This document shows positions 29,543 through 38,111 of a stretch of 64,000 nt of DNA, one piece after another; position 1 is the first letter of the stretch; each line of letters opens with the position of its first letter. A program made the translations under genes and the position numbers. The stretch spans positions 124,001-188,000 of the forward strand of contig JADKBV010000007.1 of NCBI GenBank assembly GCA_016714895.1, in the 5' to 3' direction. The notes below the pieces were generated by a model. That model made no database searches and was not told the origin of the DNA. It saw nothing but the letters and a program-made list of their open reading frames with translations. The stretch comes from Saprospiraceae bacterium (GTDB lineage Bacteria > Bacteroidota > Bacteroidia > Chitinophagales > Saprospiraceae).

Positions 29543-29674
29543 ACCAGCGGTTTGGGTATAACCGAAAGCGGGGATTTTTGGCACCGAATTTTAATAGAAA
29601 TACCAAATTTTAAATATAGCAAAAAGTTGAGTAACGTTCCGTGAGCCCCGTTTTTGGTAATACCCTGGTAGCGG
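29543..29674 (-). repeat. attC-like element 2 (degenerate cores)
   Basis: Left arm CAGCGGTTTGGGTAT plus ACCGAAAGCGGGG; right arm GAGCCCCG plus TTTTTGGTAATACCC and GGTAGCGG. The arms are strongly complementary, but the terminal cores have diverged from TAACGG/GTTAGC. Confidence 0.55.
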
Positions 29675-29694
29675 ATCATTGCAATTTCTAGGTT

Positions 29695-29950
29695 TTATTT
29701 TAGGTTCTTAATGGCCATACTTTTTATCAATGATTTCATTTGAGTAATGGCAACTTTGTTGAATTGGATTAGTCTGTCACTTTGTGATAATCCTTGTTGA
29801 ATAAACAATGTATTGATTCCTTCCATATTGTCCAAAACTACCAATTTCTCTAATGTTGTTTAATCACTGATATTACCTTTTTGCCCGGGATTGTTTTCCC
29901 TCCAACTTTTGCGGTAATTCCGAACAGAGCGACATTTAATAATTTGGCTT
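29695..29950 (-). pseudogene. C-terminal remnant of a KilA-N-domain protein
   Basis: Read on minus, one frame gives 'KLLNVALFGITAK'. After a frameshift it continues 'SWRENNPGQKGNISD', a stop, then 'TTLEKLVVLDNMEGINTLF' and 'QGLSQSDRLIQFNKVAITQ', ending at 29695. This order matches the conserved C-terminal region of KilA-N (phage/plasmid DNA-binding) proteins of Bacteroidota. At least one frameshift and one in-frame stop are present and the KilA-N domain itself is absent. Its upstream end runs into the alpha/beta hydrolase gene. Confidence 0.6.
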
Positions 29951-30469
29951 TCTCTTTATAATAATTTCATTACATATATTTATTGCATTTTCTTTGGTTC
30001 TATAAAAATCGTGTTTTTCATTATAGAATATGTTCTCTTTCAGTTCAAGTCTGATGTACCAATCATTTTCAGGTTTAAACTGATCATTTTCGCTGTAAAA
30101 CAAGTCAATTTTACATTGTGGTTTGAGGTTTTCAAATCTCAATCTTGTTGATGAGATCGCTGTGATATTTTCCACTTTCAGCCCTTGGAGGGCAGATTTC
30201 CAAGCTATATATCCACCAATACTAAATCCTAAAACATGTATACTTTTGAATTCTTTTTTTAGCAAATTTTTAATAGCTCTATCAGCTCCACCATTCATAA
30301 ATTGTTGATGTATTTTTTCTTCAGTATATTCTTGTAAATAAATTTCTCCCAATTCACGGCAATCATAATATTTTATTTCAAAGTGTTTTTTGAGGATTTC
30401 TGTGTAATGGGTCAACCAATCCGGGTTTATATTTCCCCATAAGTCTGATAAAATTACTAACTTTTTCAT
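29936..30469 (-). CDS. Small alpha/beta-hydrolase-fold protein
   Basis: A 177-residue protein with a serine-hydrolase elbow GFSIGGYIAW near residue 80, a preceding 'FKSIHVLGFS' strand and a C-terminal 'NEKHDFYR' segment that may hold the catalytic His. 'DLFYSENDQF' may give the acid. There is no signal peptide, so it is cytosolic. It is short for the family but has the core strands. Its C-terminus borders the KilA-N remnant, so the last few codons may come from that fusion. Substrate unknown; carried as a cassette. Confidence 0.75.
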   Translation of the reverse strand: MKKLVILSDLWGNINPDWLTHYTEILKKHFEIKYYDCRELGEIYLQEYTEEKIHQQFMNGGADRAIKNLLKKEFKSIHVLGFSIGGYIAWKSALQGLKVENITAISSTRLRFENLKPQCKIDLFYSENDQFKPENDWYIRLELKENIFYNEKHDFYRTKENAINICNEIIIKRKPNY

Positions 30470-30498
30470 TTTTACCGGTTTCGTTTTTTATGCTGCCT

Positions 30499-30645
30499 TA
30501 TAACGGTTTGCAGCTGCAAGAAGGACGGGATTTTTACCATAAAACTTGTCCCGACAAATTTCGGGATGAAAAACTACTGTTTGATTATCCACCAAACTGT
30601 CTCTGGAACACCAACCCCCGCCTTTTGGGCAGGCGCTTTTACAAG
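30499..30645 (-). repeat. attC-like element 3
   Basis: Left core ATAACGG followed by TTTGCAGCTGCAAGAAGGACGG. The right arm contains CCCCCGCCTTTTGGGCAGGCGC. A small extra hairpin, GTCCCGACAAATTTCGGGAT, lies in the loop (30547-30566) and is shared with element 5. Confidence 0.6.
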
Positions 30646-30741
30646 ATGCCTTTTTTGTTTGAGGCCTAAACATTATCTTTATTTTATTTATCGATCAAAG
30701 TATGATAAAAATCGCCATACAGCCTAATAAAAAGAATGTTC

Positions 30742-32523
30742 TTATTTGATCATAGTACTATAAAATGTTTCTGTATCACTCATATCAGGTGCTTTTTTCA
30801 TCCATTCCATTCTTTTATTTGAATCTGACATCCATCTGTAAAACCATGAAATTCCCCATTTTTTATAGTAATTATTATTTTGACTATATGCAGGATCTTT
30901 TATGGCTTCGTCAATACTTATGAATTCATAATTTATAGATTCTAATAAGGTTATGATTTTTTTAAGGTATTTAGCATTAATGGAATTATCGTGGCATAAG
31001 TAAATCTGATTTATATTTCTTCCGTATATTGATTGAGATAACGAGTCAAAAAAATGAATGTACTCTATCGTTTTGGAAACATACAATTCGCCAATTTTAT
31101 CAGCCTCTTCAAATTTTGAATTTGAAATGTAGTACTCATAAATTGCATTAAACATCCAATCAGAACTTTCAACAGTGAATGGTGCAATTTTATAATTCAA
31201 GGTGGTCAACAGACTTTCCATTTTTATCTGATGAAGTGAATCAATCCCCAAATCGTTATATGGAAATCGGAAATAGTCGACTGATTTGTTGAACTTATTT
31301 GCTAATTGATGTAGGATAACTCCTCCTTTTTCAATGTCCTTCTTGAATTCATCAAATTCAACATCGGAATAGCGTAAATGAGAATACGTGTGATTACCGA
31401 GCGTAACATACTTTCTTTTTGCCCATTCTTCCAGGAGCATCACGTTTTGAGCAGTATCTGAAGTTTTGGTGATTAATCCTTCATTGACAAAAATTGCAAT
31501 TGGAATATTTAGCGAATCAAGGGTCTCAAGCAACAAGGATTTATACCTGCTATCTTTAAATACCCGTGTATTGGGAACATCATCAATTGTTATTGCAATT
31601 TTAGAACGTTCTGTTTTTCGGGGAACATTTAAATGAGTATCAAACCAATCTATTAATGCTGCATTTAACTCATCTCTTTTCCCTTGAAAGCCATGATTTG
31701 TTTCATAGACTTTAAGTTTGTATGTGTAATTAATGGAATCAAGTTTTTTTGCCATATTTAAAGATTGCCGGTAATCAACCTGAACGTCCAAGGTGCCGCA
31801 AAGCAGAAGCAAACTACTTTTTTTATGTAAACTGTCAGCCCAAAATAGTGCAGATCTTTTCGTTAGCTCTATTTCCTTGTTTTGCCAATAGTTTGGAATA
31901 CACTCACTAATCACATTTAGTTCCAATTCAGGTCTTTGTTCAATGGCTAAAAACAAATCAGATACACCATTCCCAATAACAGCAGTCTTTATCCGATCCG
32001 ATTTTTTTAAGGATAAATACGTCATCATGCCTCCTCTTGACCATCCAAACATACCAATTCTTGAGGTATCTGCATTTTCCAATTGGTCTGCAACATGAAT
32101 TAAATTAAGTACATCATTCAAGTCTTTGCCACCGAACTCGTCATGAATCCGGTAATTACTCGCTAAGATTATGTAGCCTTCATTTGCTAAAACTGCCGTA
32201 GAGAAAAACAGCATTTTTAACGTTAATTTATTGAAGTCACGATTCCCTCCTCTATTAAAAATTATTACCGGATAGTGTCCTTTTGCTTTGGGAGAAATAA
32301 CAAAACCTTCAACTGTTAACGAATCGCTTTTATATACCAGTTCAGAATAATTTAGATTGGTGGCATAATGGTAGTCAGATAATATAGAATCATTTGACGA
32401 GATGATTTCCCATAGTTCCGTCTTGGTAATATCAAAAGTGTTTTTGGATACAATCAAACCATTTTGACCGAAAGTCAATGAACCCCAACTTAAAAAAGCA
32501 AATAAAATTATAAATTTATTCAT
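30742..32523 (-). CDS. Fusion of serine hydrolase and polysaccharide deacetylase
   Basis: A 593-residue exported protein with a signal peptide ending 'LTFGQ'. Residues ~30-300 form a prolyl-oligopeptidase/dienelactone-hydrolase-like domain with 'YPVIIFNRGGNRDF', nucleophile elbow 'GMFGWSRGGMMTY' and a C-terminal His in 'YETNHGFQGK'. Residues ~308-510 are a NodB/polysaccharide-deacetylase domain with 'IAITIDDVPNT', zinc motif 'LGNHTYSHLRY' and 'YFRFPYNDLG'. The first TIDD Asp and the two His of HTYSH fit the metal site. The pairing suggests de-esterification plus N- or O-deacetylation of one substrate, by inference. It is a single cassette flanked by array elements on both sides. Confidence 0.8.
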   Translation of the reverse strand: MNKFIILFAFLSWGSLTFGQNGLIVSKNTFDITKTELWEIISSNDSILSDYHYATNLNYSELVYKSDSLTVEGFVISPKAKGHYPVIIFNRGGNRDFNKLTLKMLFFSTAVLANEGYIILASNYRIHDEFGGKDLNDVLNLIHVADQLENADTSRIGMFGWSRGGMMTYLSLKKSDRIKTAVIGNGVSDLFLAIEQRPELELNVISECIPNYWQNKEIELTKRSALFWADSLHKKSSLLLLCGTLDVQVDYRQSLNMAKKLDSINYTYKLKVYETNHGFQGKRDELNAALIDWFDTHLNVPRKTERSKIAITIDDVPNTRVFKDSRYKSLLLETLDSLNIPIAIFVNEGLITKTSDTAQNVMLLEEWAKRKYVTLGNHTYSHLRYSDVEFDEFKKDIEKGGVILHQLANKFNKSVDYFRFPYNDLGIDSLHQIKMESLLTTLNYKIAPFTVESSDWMFNAIYEYYISNSKFEEADKIGELYVSKTIEYIHFFDSLSQSIYGRNINQIYLCHDNSINAKYLKKIITLLESINYEFISIDEAIKDPAYSQNNNYYKKWGISWFYRWMSDSNKRMEWMKKAPDMSDTETFYSTMIK

Positions 32524-32551
32524 TAATAAATGTCATTTGATTAAGGTTGTT

Positions 32552-32680
32552 GCTAACGGTGCTAGGCTTTGCGAAGTGGCGGATTTCCAATACAAATGTT
32601 CATTTGAAAAGCGGTACTTAACCTTGCACTAAACTGTTTTAGAAGTAATGAACCTGTCATTTTGCAAAACTGAGGTTAGC
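32552..32680 (-). repeat. attC-like element 4 (well conserved)
   Basis: Perfect inverted terminal cores GCTAAC (left) and GTTAGC (right). Left arm TTTGCGAAGTGGCGG pairs imperfectly with right arm CCTGTCATTTTGCAAA. Length 129 bp; follows the S41 gene stop by 8 bases. Confidence 0.8.
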
Positions 32681-32688
32681 AGCAGATT

Positions 32689-34437
32689 TTATTTCGCTAT
32701 TGATAATTTTTCAAGCATTTCTATTGCCTTTTCAATTAGTTCGTCCCGACCTTCCTGAATACCTTTGATTGTTGGTTTAACTTCAATATCTGGAACAATA
32801 CCGATTCTTTGAGTTTCTCTTTTGTCGGGATAATAGACTCCGCGACCTGAAATGCTGGTTTTAAGACCTCCAGGCAAAATGATATATGCTAATCTGCCAT
32901 CAGCTCCTGCAGTTTGGCTTCCGATTACTGTTGCGTTACCCGTTGCTTGTAATGCCATAACTGTAAATTCGCCCAAACTTTGTGTTATTTCATTTGCCAG
33001 GACCATGATTTTTCCTGAAAACGGATTTTTATTTCCATATATCCTGAAGTTTTTAGTCCAAACAAATTCTCCCGGATTATTAATGTTTCTGTGCGTAAAT
33101 ACGGCAAATGGCTTTTTTGTAGTTTGAAAATAAGGTACCAAAGAATACATGGCCATAATATTCGGATAATTCCGCACGTCAACGATCACATTTTTTACCT
33201 TTTTTATGAGTTCTTCTATCGCCGGATTATCATTTTCGTTGATCAATGCAAAGTCTAAGTATAAAATATCATTCGTCAATAATTTATATCCTTTCTCATT
33301 TTTAATTTTATACCAATTATACCAATGTAACTCTTGTTTTTTGTATAATGTCAACTTCTCCTCTTTCGAAACATGAGATGAGAGGTATTTTATATCTATT
33401 TCATTTTTTTGAGATCTCAGAATATCATATGATATATCCCTCATTTTAGCTGCAATATTTGAAGCAGGGAAATAAATTAACAGACTATCAACTATTTCTG
33501 AAATTGGTTTGCCATTGATGTGCGTAATAATATCACCGACTTTTACGCCGGTATTTTCCATTTTGTCAAGATTAAAATAGTCGTCCACGATTAATTGATT
33601 TTCCGCAAACCGAACATGAAAAGGAGGATAATATTCACCTTTTTTATAATATAATTTATTGGCTCCATCCCAAAAATTCGCATGCGTATCGTGTATTTCT
33701 CCTATCATTTTTAAAACTATAAGTTCATATTCAAGTTCATTTTTTGCTTTTAAGAAATAAGGAATATACTCAATCAGTACGTCATCCCAATTTTTGTCTG
33801 TCAAATGTTTATAAGGAAAATAGGAATCAATAATATTCCAGTATTTGTATAAGGATAACAACCTGAACCCATCATCAGGAAAGGGCATATTTGTATAAGG
33901 GTCTTCATGCAGAAAAGTAGGTACTTCAGGATTTGACCCTACATAAAAATGTTCACCTTGATTTCTTCTCTCATGAACCTGATACAATTTTTCTTTTAAG
34001 GATACATCCTTTATCATGGTTGATATCCAGTCTACATTTTGTTTTAAAAATGTATTTTTTGATTTCGTTTTAACTTTTTTATATTGAGATATATCTCCAA
34101 AACTATTAATCCAATCCAGTATTAACCTTTCTTTGGTTGTATTGTCATTTGCAGCTAAAAATTTTGGTAAAAATCTAAAAAGCTCAAAGTCCCAGTTGTA
34201 ATTTCCACCCGCTATGATCGGATGGTTATATTTCAGAAATCCCCAAACTTTTCCCAAGCATGCCAAATCATGAATTAAGCTATCATTTACTTCCGGTAAA
34301 ATGATGTCAGAACCTTGTTCAAATTCCTTATCCAATAATGCAGGGTAATCATTGTTTTTTATGGTTACTGAATTGTCTTGGCTATACAAGTTAATTGTGA
34401 GAACAAGAATTGATATTGTCAAGAATAATTTTGTCAT
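32689..34437 (-). CDS. S41-family peptidase with PDZ domain, exported
   Basis: A 582-residue protein with a signal peptide ending 'INLYSQ'. An N-terminal helical domain ('DLACLGKVWGFLKYNHP', typical of a Bacteroidota S41 subfamily) is followed by a second helical part ('RLLSLYKYWNIIDSYFPYKHL', in part), a PDZ domain (~residues 260-330, 'GVKVGDIITHINGKPI') and the S41 core. The core has 'VKNVIVDVRNYP', nucleophile region 'EITQSLGEFTVMAL' and 'GSQTAGADG'. Tail-specific proteases degrade or process periplasmic proteins; the target here is unknown. It forms a single-gene cassette between elements 4 and 5. Confidence 0.87.
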   Translation of the reverse strand: MTKLFLTISILVLTINLYSQDNSVTIKNNDYPALLDKEFEQGSDIILPEVNDSLIHDLACLGKVWGFLKYNHPIIAGGNYNWDFELFRFLPKFLAANDNTTKERLILDWINSFGDISQYKKVKTKSKNTFLKQNVDWISTMIKDVSLKEKLYQVHERRNQGEHFYVGSNPEVPTFLHEDPYTNMPFPDDGFRLLSLYKYWNIIDSYFPYKHLTDKNWDDVLIEYIPYFLKAKNELEYELIVLKMIGEIHDTHANFWDGANKLYYKKGEYYPPFHVRFAENQLIVDDYFNLDKMENTGVKVGDIITHINGKPISEIVDSLLIYFPASNIAAKMRDISYDILRSQKNEIDIKYLSSHVSKEEKLTLYKKQELHWYNWYKIKNEKGYKLLTNDILYLDFALINENDNPAIEELIKKVKNVIVDVRNYPNIMAMYSLVPYFQTTKKPFAVFTHRNINNPGEFVWTKNFRIYGNKNPFSGKIMVLANEITQSLGEFTVMALQATGNATVIGSQTAGADGRLAYIILPGGLKTSISGRGVYYPDKRETQRIGIVPDIEVKPTIKGIQEGRDELIEKAIEMLEKLSIAK

Positions 34438-34463
34438 TGTATTGTATTTTGTAAATGTACCAC

Positions 34464-34607
34464 ATAACGGTTTGCAGCTGCCCGAAGATAACGATTTCGG
34501 AGTGGTTCACTTTCAACCAGGCAGAAACTTTAACAGAAGCACAGTCCCGGTAGAAGTCGGGATGATTTATCTATTGAACCGCCACTTTTGGGTAGGTGCT
34601 GATAGCC
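34464..34607 (-). repeat. attC-like element 5
   Basis: Left core ATAACGG with TTTGCAGCTGCCCGAAG. Right arm AACCGCCACTTTTGGG and degenerate core TGATAGC. A 20-bp hairpin, GTCCCGGTAGAAGTCGGGAT, lies in the loop (34544-34563), like the one in element 3. Confidence 0.65.
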
Positions 34608-34612
34608 ACATT

Positions 34613-35725
34613 TTATATTATTTCTTTTAAGCTATTGTCCTTCTGTAGTATGTTTTCATTTGATTCATACAAAAAGGATGCGGCCTTGTTAATTTTATCG
34701 ACCGACACTTTTTTCCATTGATTAATATCTGAGTTGAAATCGGAATTGAATATCAATTTCGACATATTTTGAATCAAAATATAATTGGCGTATGGATGAG
34801 CATTGTCTCTATTTGTTTTATTCGCTGCTGACACAAATTCAGAGATTCGGTCAAAAATAGTTCCTTCTGTACAATACATTAATTCAATAGCCTTAGACCT
34901 GTATTCTAAATCAGCAGAACTTAAGTTTGGATAATTATTTAAATCAGTAAAATGTAAACTTTCATGTTTTAAATAAGAAATTTTAAATTTTTCAGAATTT
35001 AATTCATAAGTGTCTTTGTTGCAGAAAAGCGTTGCAGAACCTTTTGTAGCCCATCCACCCACTTGAGAATCGCCAATTGTTGAAAATTCGTCATAGCCAT
35101 TTATATGATAACTTTCAATAAAGACAACTGTAGTTTTGATAGTTTCTTTTGGCAAAATTACATCATACTTTTTGGTGCTTTCTTTATTCCAAATAAATAA
35201 CTCTTGAAAACCATTCCGAAAGTTAAAATTTACTTTAAATCCTTCTTTTTCAATTATTTTTTTCAAAACAGAGTCGTCTTTAATATTTTTTCGTAGGCTA
35301 TCTTTTGAAAGGCTTGTTAACTTGTTGGATAGTACATAGTTAGAGATGTTATTGTAAAGCGTGGAGTCTGTTCTGTTTTCTGACAAGGGTTTCATCAGTT
35401 CCACCCGCCAATATTCACGGTAAATGTTTGAAATATCGTTAACTATTTTGTTTCCGGAGGTATTTTCAAACACTTCTTCTTTTGAAACAAAACGAGCATA
35501 CATTTTTTTCTTCCATCTTTGATAAATAAAATTCACTATCGGATTTGAGAAACTTTTATTTTCTTCCATTCTGATAAATGTAGTACTAACATCTCCAACA
35601 CCTGCTAATGATACGATTTCTCTAAAACTTCGTCTGTCGTTGTCAAAATTGTGTCTTCCATAAAAGAACAGAGCAACCAATATTGAGATGCTAATAAGTA
35701 AAATGTTTCTTGTTTTTATTTTCAT
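34613..35725 (-). CDS. Membrane-anchored putative zinc metallopeptidase (HExxH)
   Basis: I do not recognise the family. The protein has 370 residues, with an N-terminal hydrophobic anchor (ILLISISILVALFFYG) and no clear cleavage site. Around residue 254 is 'YLKHESLHFTD', a gluzincin-like HExxH motif (H254, E255, H258). Glu residues follow about 20 residues later in 'LEYRSKAIELMY' and could provide the third ligand. The preceding 'GWATKGSATLFCNKDTY' may form the edge strand of a zincin fold. Function as a peptidase is inference from this motif only. It is a single-gene cassette between elements 5 and 6. Confidence 0.6.
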   Translation of the reverse strand: MKIKTRNILLISISILVALFFYGRHNFDNDRRSFREIVSLAGVGDVSTTFIRMEENKSFSNPIVNFIYQRWKKKMYARFVSKEEVFENTSGNKIVNDISNIYREYWRVELMKPLSENRTDSTLYNNISNYVLSNKLTSLSKDSLRKNIKDDSVLKKIIEKEGFKVNFNFRNGFQELFIWNKESTKKYDVILPKETIKTTVVFIESYHINGYDEFSTIGDSQVGGWATKGSATLFCNKDTYELNSEKFKISYLKHESLHFTDLNNYPNLSSADLEYRSKAIELMYCTEGTIFDRISEFVSAANKTNRDNAHPYANYILIQNMSKLIFNSDFNSDINQWKKVSVDKINKAASFLYESNENILQKDNSLKEII

Positions 35726-35740
35726 TTGGTTTTAATTGTT

Positions 35741-35870
35741 GCTAACGGAAAATGTTTGGCGAAGGTGGGTTTCGGAGCACAAAGTTACAATTTATTGCTA
35801 AAGTTTATTACAAGTACAAAACTTCATTTAAGCACTGAACCTGCTTTTTTGCCAAAGGCCTGTTTGCGAT
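35741..35870 (-). repeat. attC-like element 6
   Basis: Left core GCTAACGG, then TTTGGCGAAGGTGGG and TTTCGGAGCA. Right arm GAACCTGC, TTTTTTGCCAAAG and core GTTTGCG. The gene at 35887 ends 17 bases beyond the right core. Confidence 0.7.
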
Positions 35871-35886
35871 TCGATGTTCTTTTTGG

Positions 35887-36393
35887 TCAATTAATTATTA
35901 ATTTCCAGTTAAACTGCGTATCTGTCTCTCCAATTTTAATGAAATTGTTTTTTTGAAGAACTTTAAAAGATGCTGTATTTGTTTTGTCTGTCGAAGCGGT
36001 AATTGATTTTACAATTTGCTGCATTTTAGTCCATTCAATTATTCCTCCGACAATTTCTGTCATAAAACCTTTTCCTTGAAATTCGTCATATGTTCCATAA
36101 CCGATTTCTATTTCTCCATCTGCATTTGGCTCTCCAACTATACATAGATCGCCTATCATTTTATTTTCAGTTTTTGAAATGGCTGTCCAAAGTGTCGAAT
36201 ACAAAAAGTTTTTTGTATTGTTTGCAACGTTTGGCAAAATAGTTTCTTCTAAGGCTTCTTTTAGTTCAGGCGAAATAGTCCTTGATGTTTCATGCAAGTT
36301 TAGCTCTTCTTCCAAAGAGTTGTCGCCTTTGGAGTATTTCACTAATTGGTCATATGTTAATGGTCGTAAAATAAGTCTTTCTGTCTCAATCAT
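35887..36393 (-). CDS. GNAT acetyltransferase, RimJ/RimL type
   Basis: A 168-residue protein starting 'MIETERLILRPLT', the hallmark of RimJ/RimL-like N-acetyltransferases. Acetyl-CoA binding is indicated by 'IEIGYGTYDEFQGKGFMTEIV' (in part), with Q-x-x-G-x-G/A-like spacing (QGKGFM). The C-terminus 'SFKVLQKNNFIKIGE' is the usual last beta-bulge strand. It is cytosolic and the acceptor is unknown. It is a single-gene cassette between elements 6 and 7; GNATs are among the most frequent integron cassette products. Confidence 0.88.
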   Translation of the reverse strand: MIETERLILRPLTYDQLVKYSKGDNSLEEELNLHETSRTISPELKEALEETILPNVANNTKNFLYSTLWTAISKTENKMIGDLCIVGEPNADGEIEIGYGTYDEFQGKGFMTEIVGGIIEWTKMQQIVKSITASTDKTNTASFKVLQKNNFIKIGETDTQFNWKLIIN

Positions 36394-36437
36394 TTTTGGT
36401 TGCTAATTTATATTTTATTATCGCTGTACAATAACAC

Positions 36438-36567
36438 CTAATGGTTTGCAACTTGGCGAAGTGGCGGATTTTGAAGCACTTACTTTCAATTTAGTACTAA
36501 ACATATTTTGAAAACTGACTGTTCAATTTAGCATTGAACCTGCCATTTTGCCAAACTACAATTAGCT
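36438..36567 (-). repeat. attC-like element 7
   Basis: Left core CCTAATGG (one change from CTAACGG), then TTTGCAACTTGGCGAAGTGGCGG in parts. Right arm CCTGCCATTTTGCCAAA and core ATTAGC. The hydrolase stop codon (36562-36564) lies inside the right core. Confidence 0.75.
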
Positions 36568-37437
36568 GTGGTTTTTATTTTCCGTCAAAAAGTCAAAGAT
36601 AACATTTTTAACTTTTTCTGGTTCTTCTTCCTGCGGAAAATGTCCACTTGTTTCTAATTTTAATGTCTTGAAGTTACTAAAACCCGTCTGAAATTTTTCA
36701 AGGTTATGAGGTTTGATGACTTTGTCTTTCATACCCCAAACAAACAAGGTCGGTTTATCCGAAATTGATTGTTTTTTGTTCCATATTTCTTCAAACCAAG
36801 TCTGGTCGTTAAGCAAAGATTTGGCAAATGCCAATGCTCCATTTCGTTGTGTTCTGTCAGCAAATGGTTTGGTATATTGCTCCAATAATTTTTTAGAAAG
36901 TTTAGTGTCGCCAAATGATTGAGGTAATATGAACTTTGGCGAAAAGTTTAAATAACGATAGAGAAAAGGTAGTAAAGGGCTTTTCAAAATCTTTTTCATT
37001 TTCATATAGTCAGGGTCATTTTCACTACTCCAAAGCCACGAATTAAGAATTACTAAGTTTTTAATTTTTTGAGGATGTTGAATTGCAAAATGTAACCCAA
37101 TAGGTCCGCCAAAATCGTGAACAACAAGAGTGATGTTGCTTAATTGCTTTTGCATCACAAAATTTTCTAGTGTATTGCTGTGGTTTTGTGTTGAATAATC
37201 GTAACGTTCGGGTTTATCCGAAAGCCCAAAACCAATGTGGTCAATAGCAATGCACCTGTAATTCTCTTTCAGTTTTTTAATGACGTTGCGATAATCAAAA
37301 CTCCAGGATGGTGTTCCGTGAATGAACAAAACGGTTTCTCCTTTTCCTTCGTCAATGTAGTGCAACTTTTGTCCGTTGATGTCAAAATAGTTAGAGCAGA
37401 ACGGATACTCTGATTGATCAAGCCAATTATTTGCCAT
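36562..37437 (-). CDS. Haloalkane-dehalogenase-like alpha/beta hydrolase
   Basis: A 291-residue cytosolic hydrolase. The start at 37437 (MANNWLDQSEYPF) matches related proteins. Oxyanion-hole motif 'FIHGTPSWSF' is followed by 'IDHIGFGLSDKP' and the nucleophile elbow 'VVHDFGGPIGL', where Asp replaces Ser, as in haloalkane dehalogenases. 'FVWGMKDKVI' gives the acid and 'TSGHFPQEEEP' the His. Activity on haloalkanes is not assured; many relatives act on other esters. It shares a cassette with the Crp-like regulator upstream (76-bp gap, no element between them). Its stop codon is embedded in array element 7. Confidence 0.82.
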   Translation of the reverse strand: MANNWLDQSEYPFCSNYFDINGQKLHYIDEGKGETVLFIHGTPSWSFDYRNVIKKLKENYRCIAIDHIGFGLSDKPERYDYSTQNHSNTLENFVMQKQLSNITLVVHDFGGPIGLHFAIQHPQKIKNLVILNSWLWSSENDPDYMKMKKILKSPLLPFLYRYLNFSPKFILPQSFGDTKLSKKLLEQYTKPFADRTQRNGALAFAKSLLNDQTWFEEIWNKKQSISDKPTLFVWGMKDKVIKPHNLEKFQTGFSNFKTLKLETSGHFPQEEEPEKVKNVIFDFLTENKNHS

Positions 37438-37513
37438 AAGTGAAGATTTTAGTGTGATAAACTTTGGCAAAGTTCGTTATCATTCAGAAAACAAAAGTTG
37501 GTCTATACTAACA

Positions 37514-38080
37514 TTAGAACTTTATGGTATTAAACAGTTTGCTAAAATTCGTTGGGGCAATGCCTAAATACGAAGCAATATATTTATGTGGCACAAGTTG
37601 AAGTAAATGAGGGCTACGTTGGCAAAAAGTTTTATAACGTTCTTCAATAGTCATACTGTGCAATTCAATATGTCTGTTAATCATACCCGCTAAAACTGCT
37701 TCCGTCATCCGTCTAAAAAGTCGCTCAATTTGTTGCGATAGGTCAAAAAGTTTTTGAAGGTCGTCAAATGTGATATACTCCAATTCGCTGTCTGTCAGAC
37801 AAGTCAAATAATATTTTGATGGATTTTGAAAAGAAAACGATTCAGGAATAGCACATAAGTTTGGCGGATAAGTAAAAGCAATTACGTGTGTTTTACTTTC
37901 AGCGTCAAAGAACGACATTTGAACACCACTTTTTACAAAATAGAGCTCTGTTTGTATTTGTCCTGCAACTGTTAAGAGATCTCCTTTCTTAAAAGATTTT
38001 GACTTCAGGTTTTTGGTCAGCAAGTCGTAATCTACCTTATCTATGTCGTGAAAAAGTTTAAAATATTCTTTTCGTTCCAT
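37514..38080 (-). CDS. Crp/Fnr-like cyclic-nucleotide-domain regulator
   Basis: A 188-residue protein with an N-terminal cNMP-binding beta-roll ('KSFKKGDLLTVAGQIQTELYFVKSGV' in part, 'FTYPPNLCAIPES') and a dimerisation helix ('LSQQIERLFRRMTEAV'). The short C-terminal helix-turn-helix ends 'HKYIASYLGIAPTNFSKLF'. This is the common Bacteroidota type that lacks strong cAMP-contact residues. No ligand can be assigned. It lies directly upstream of the hydrolase in the same orientation with no array element between, so the two form a two-gene cassette with a likely regulatory link. Confidence 0.85.
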   Translation of the reverse strand: MERKEYFKLFHDIDKVDYDLLTKNLKSKSFKKGDLLTVAGQIQTELYFVKSGVQMSFFDAESKTHVIAFTYPPNLCAIPESFSFQNPSKYYLTCLTDSELEYITFDDLQKLFDLSQQIERLFRRMTEAVLAGMINRHIELHSMTIEERYKTFCQRSPHLLQLVPHKYIASYLGIAPTNFSKLFNTIKF

Positions 38081-38111
38081 TTTTTGCAGTGTTGTCGGTC
38101 ATAAAATCACA

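Noticed and set aside
30488..30673. 61-residue minus-strand frame
   Set aside because: Covers array element 3 and has no homology-like features; a by-product of the repeat sequence.
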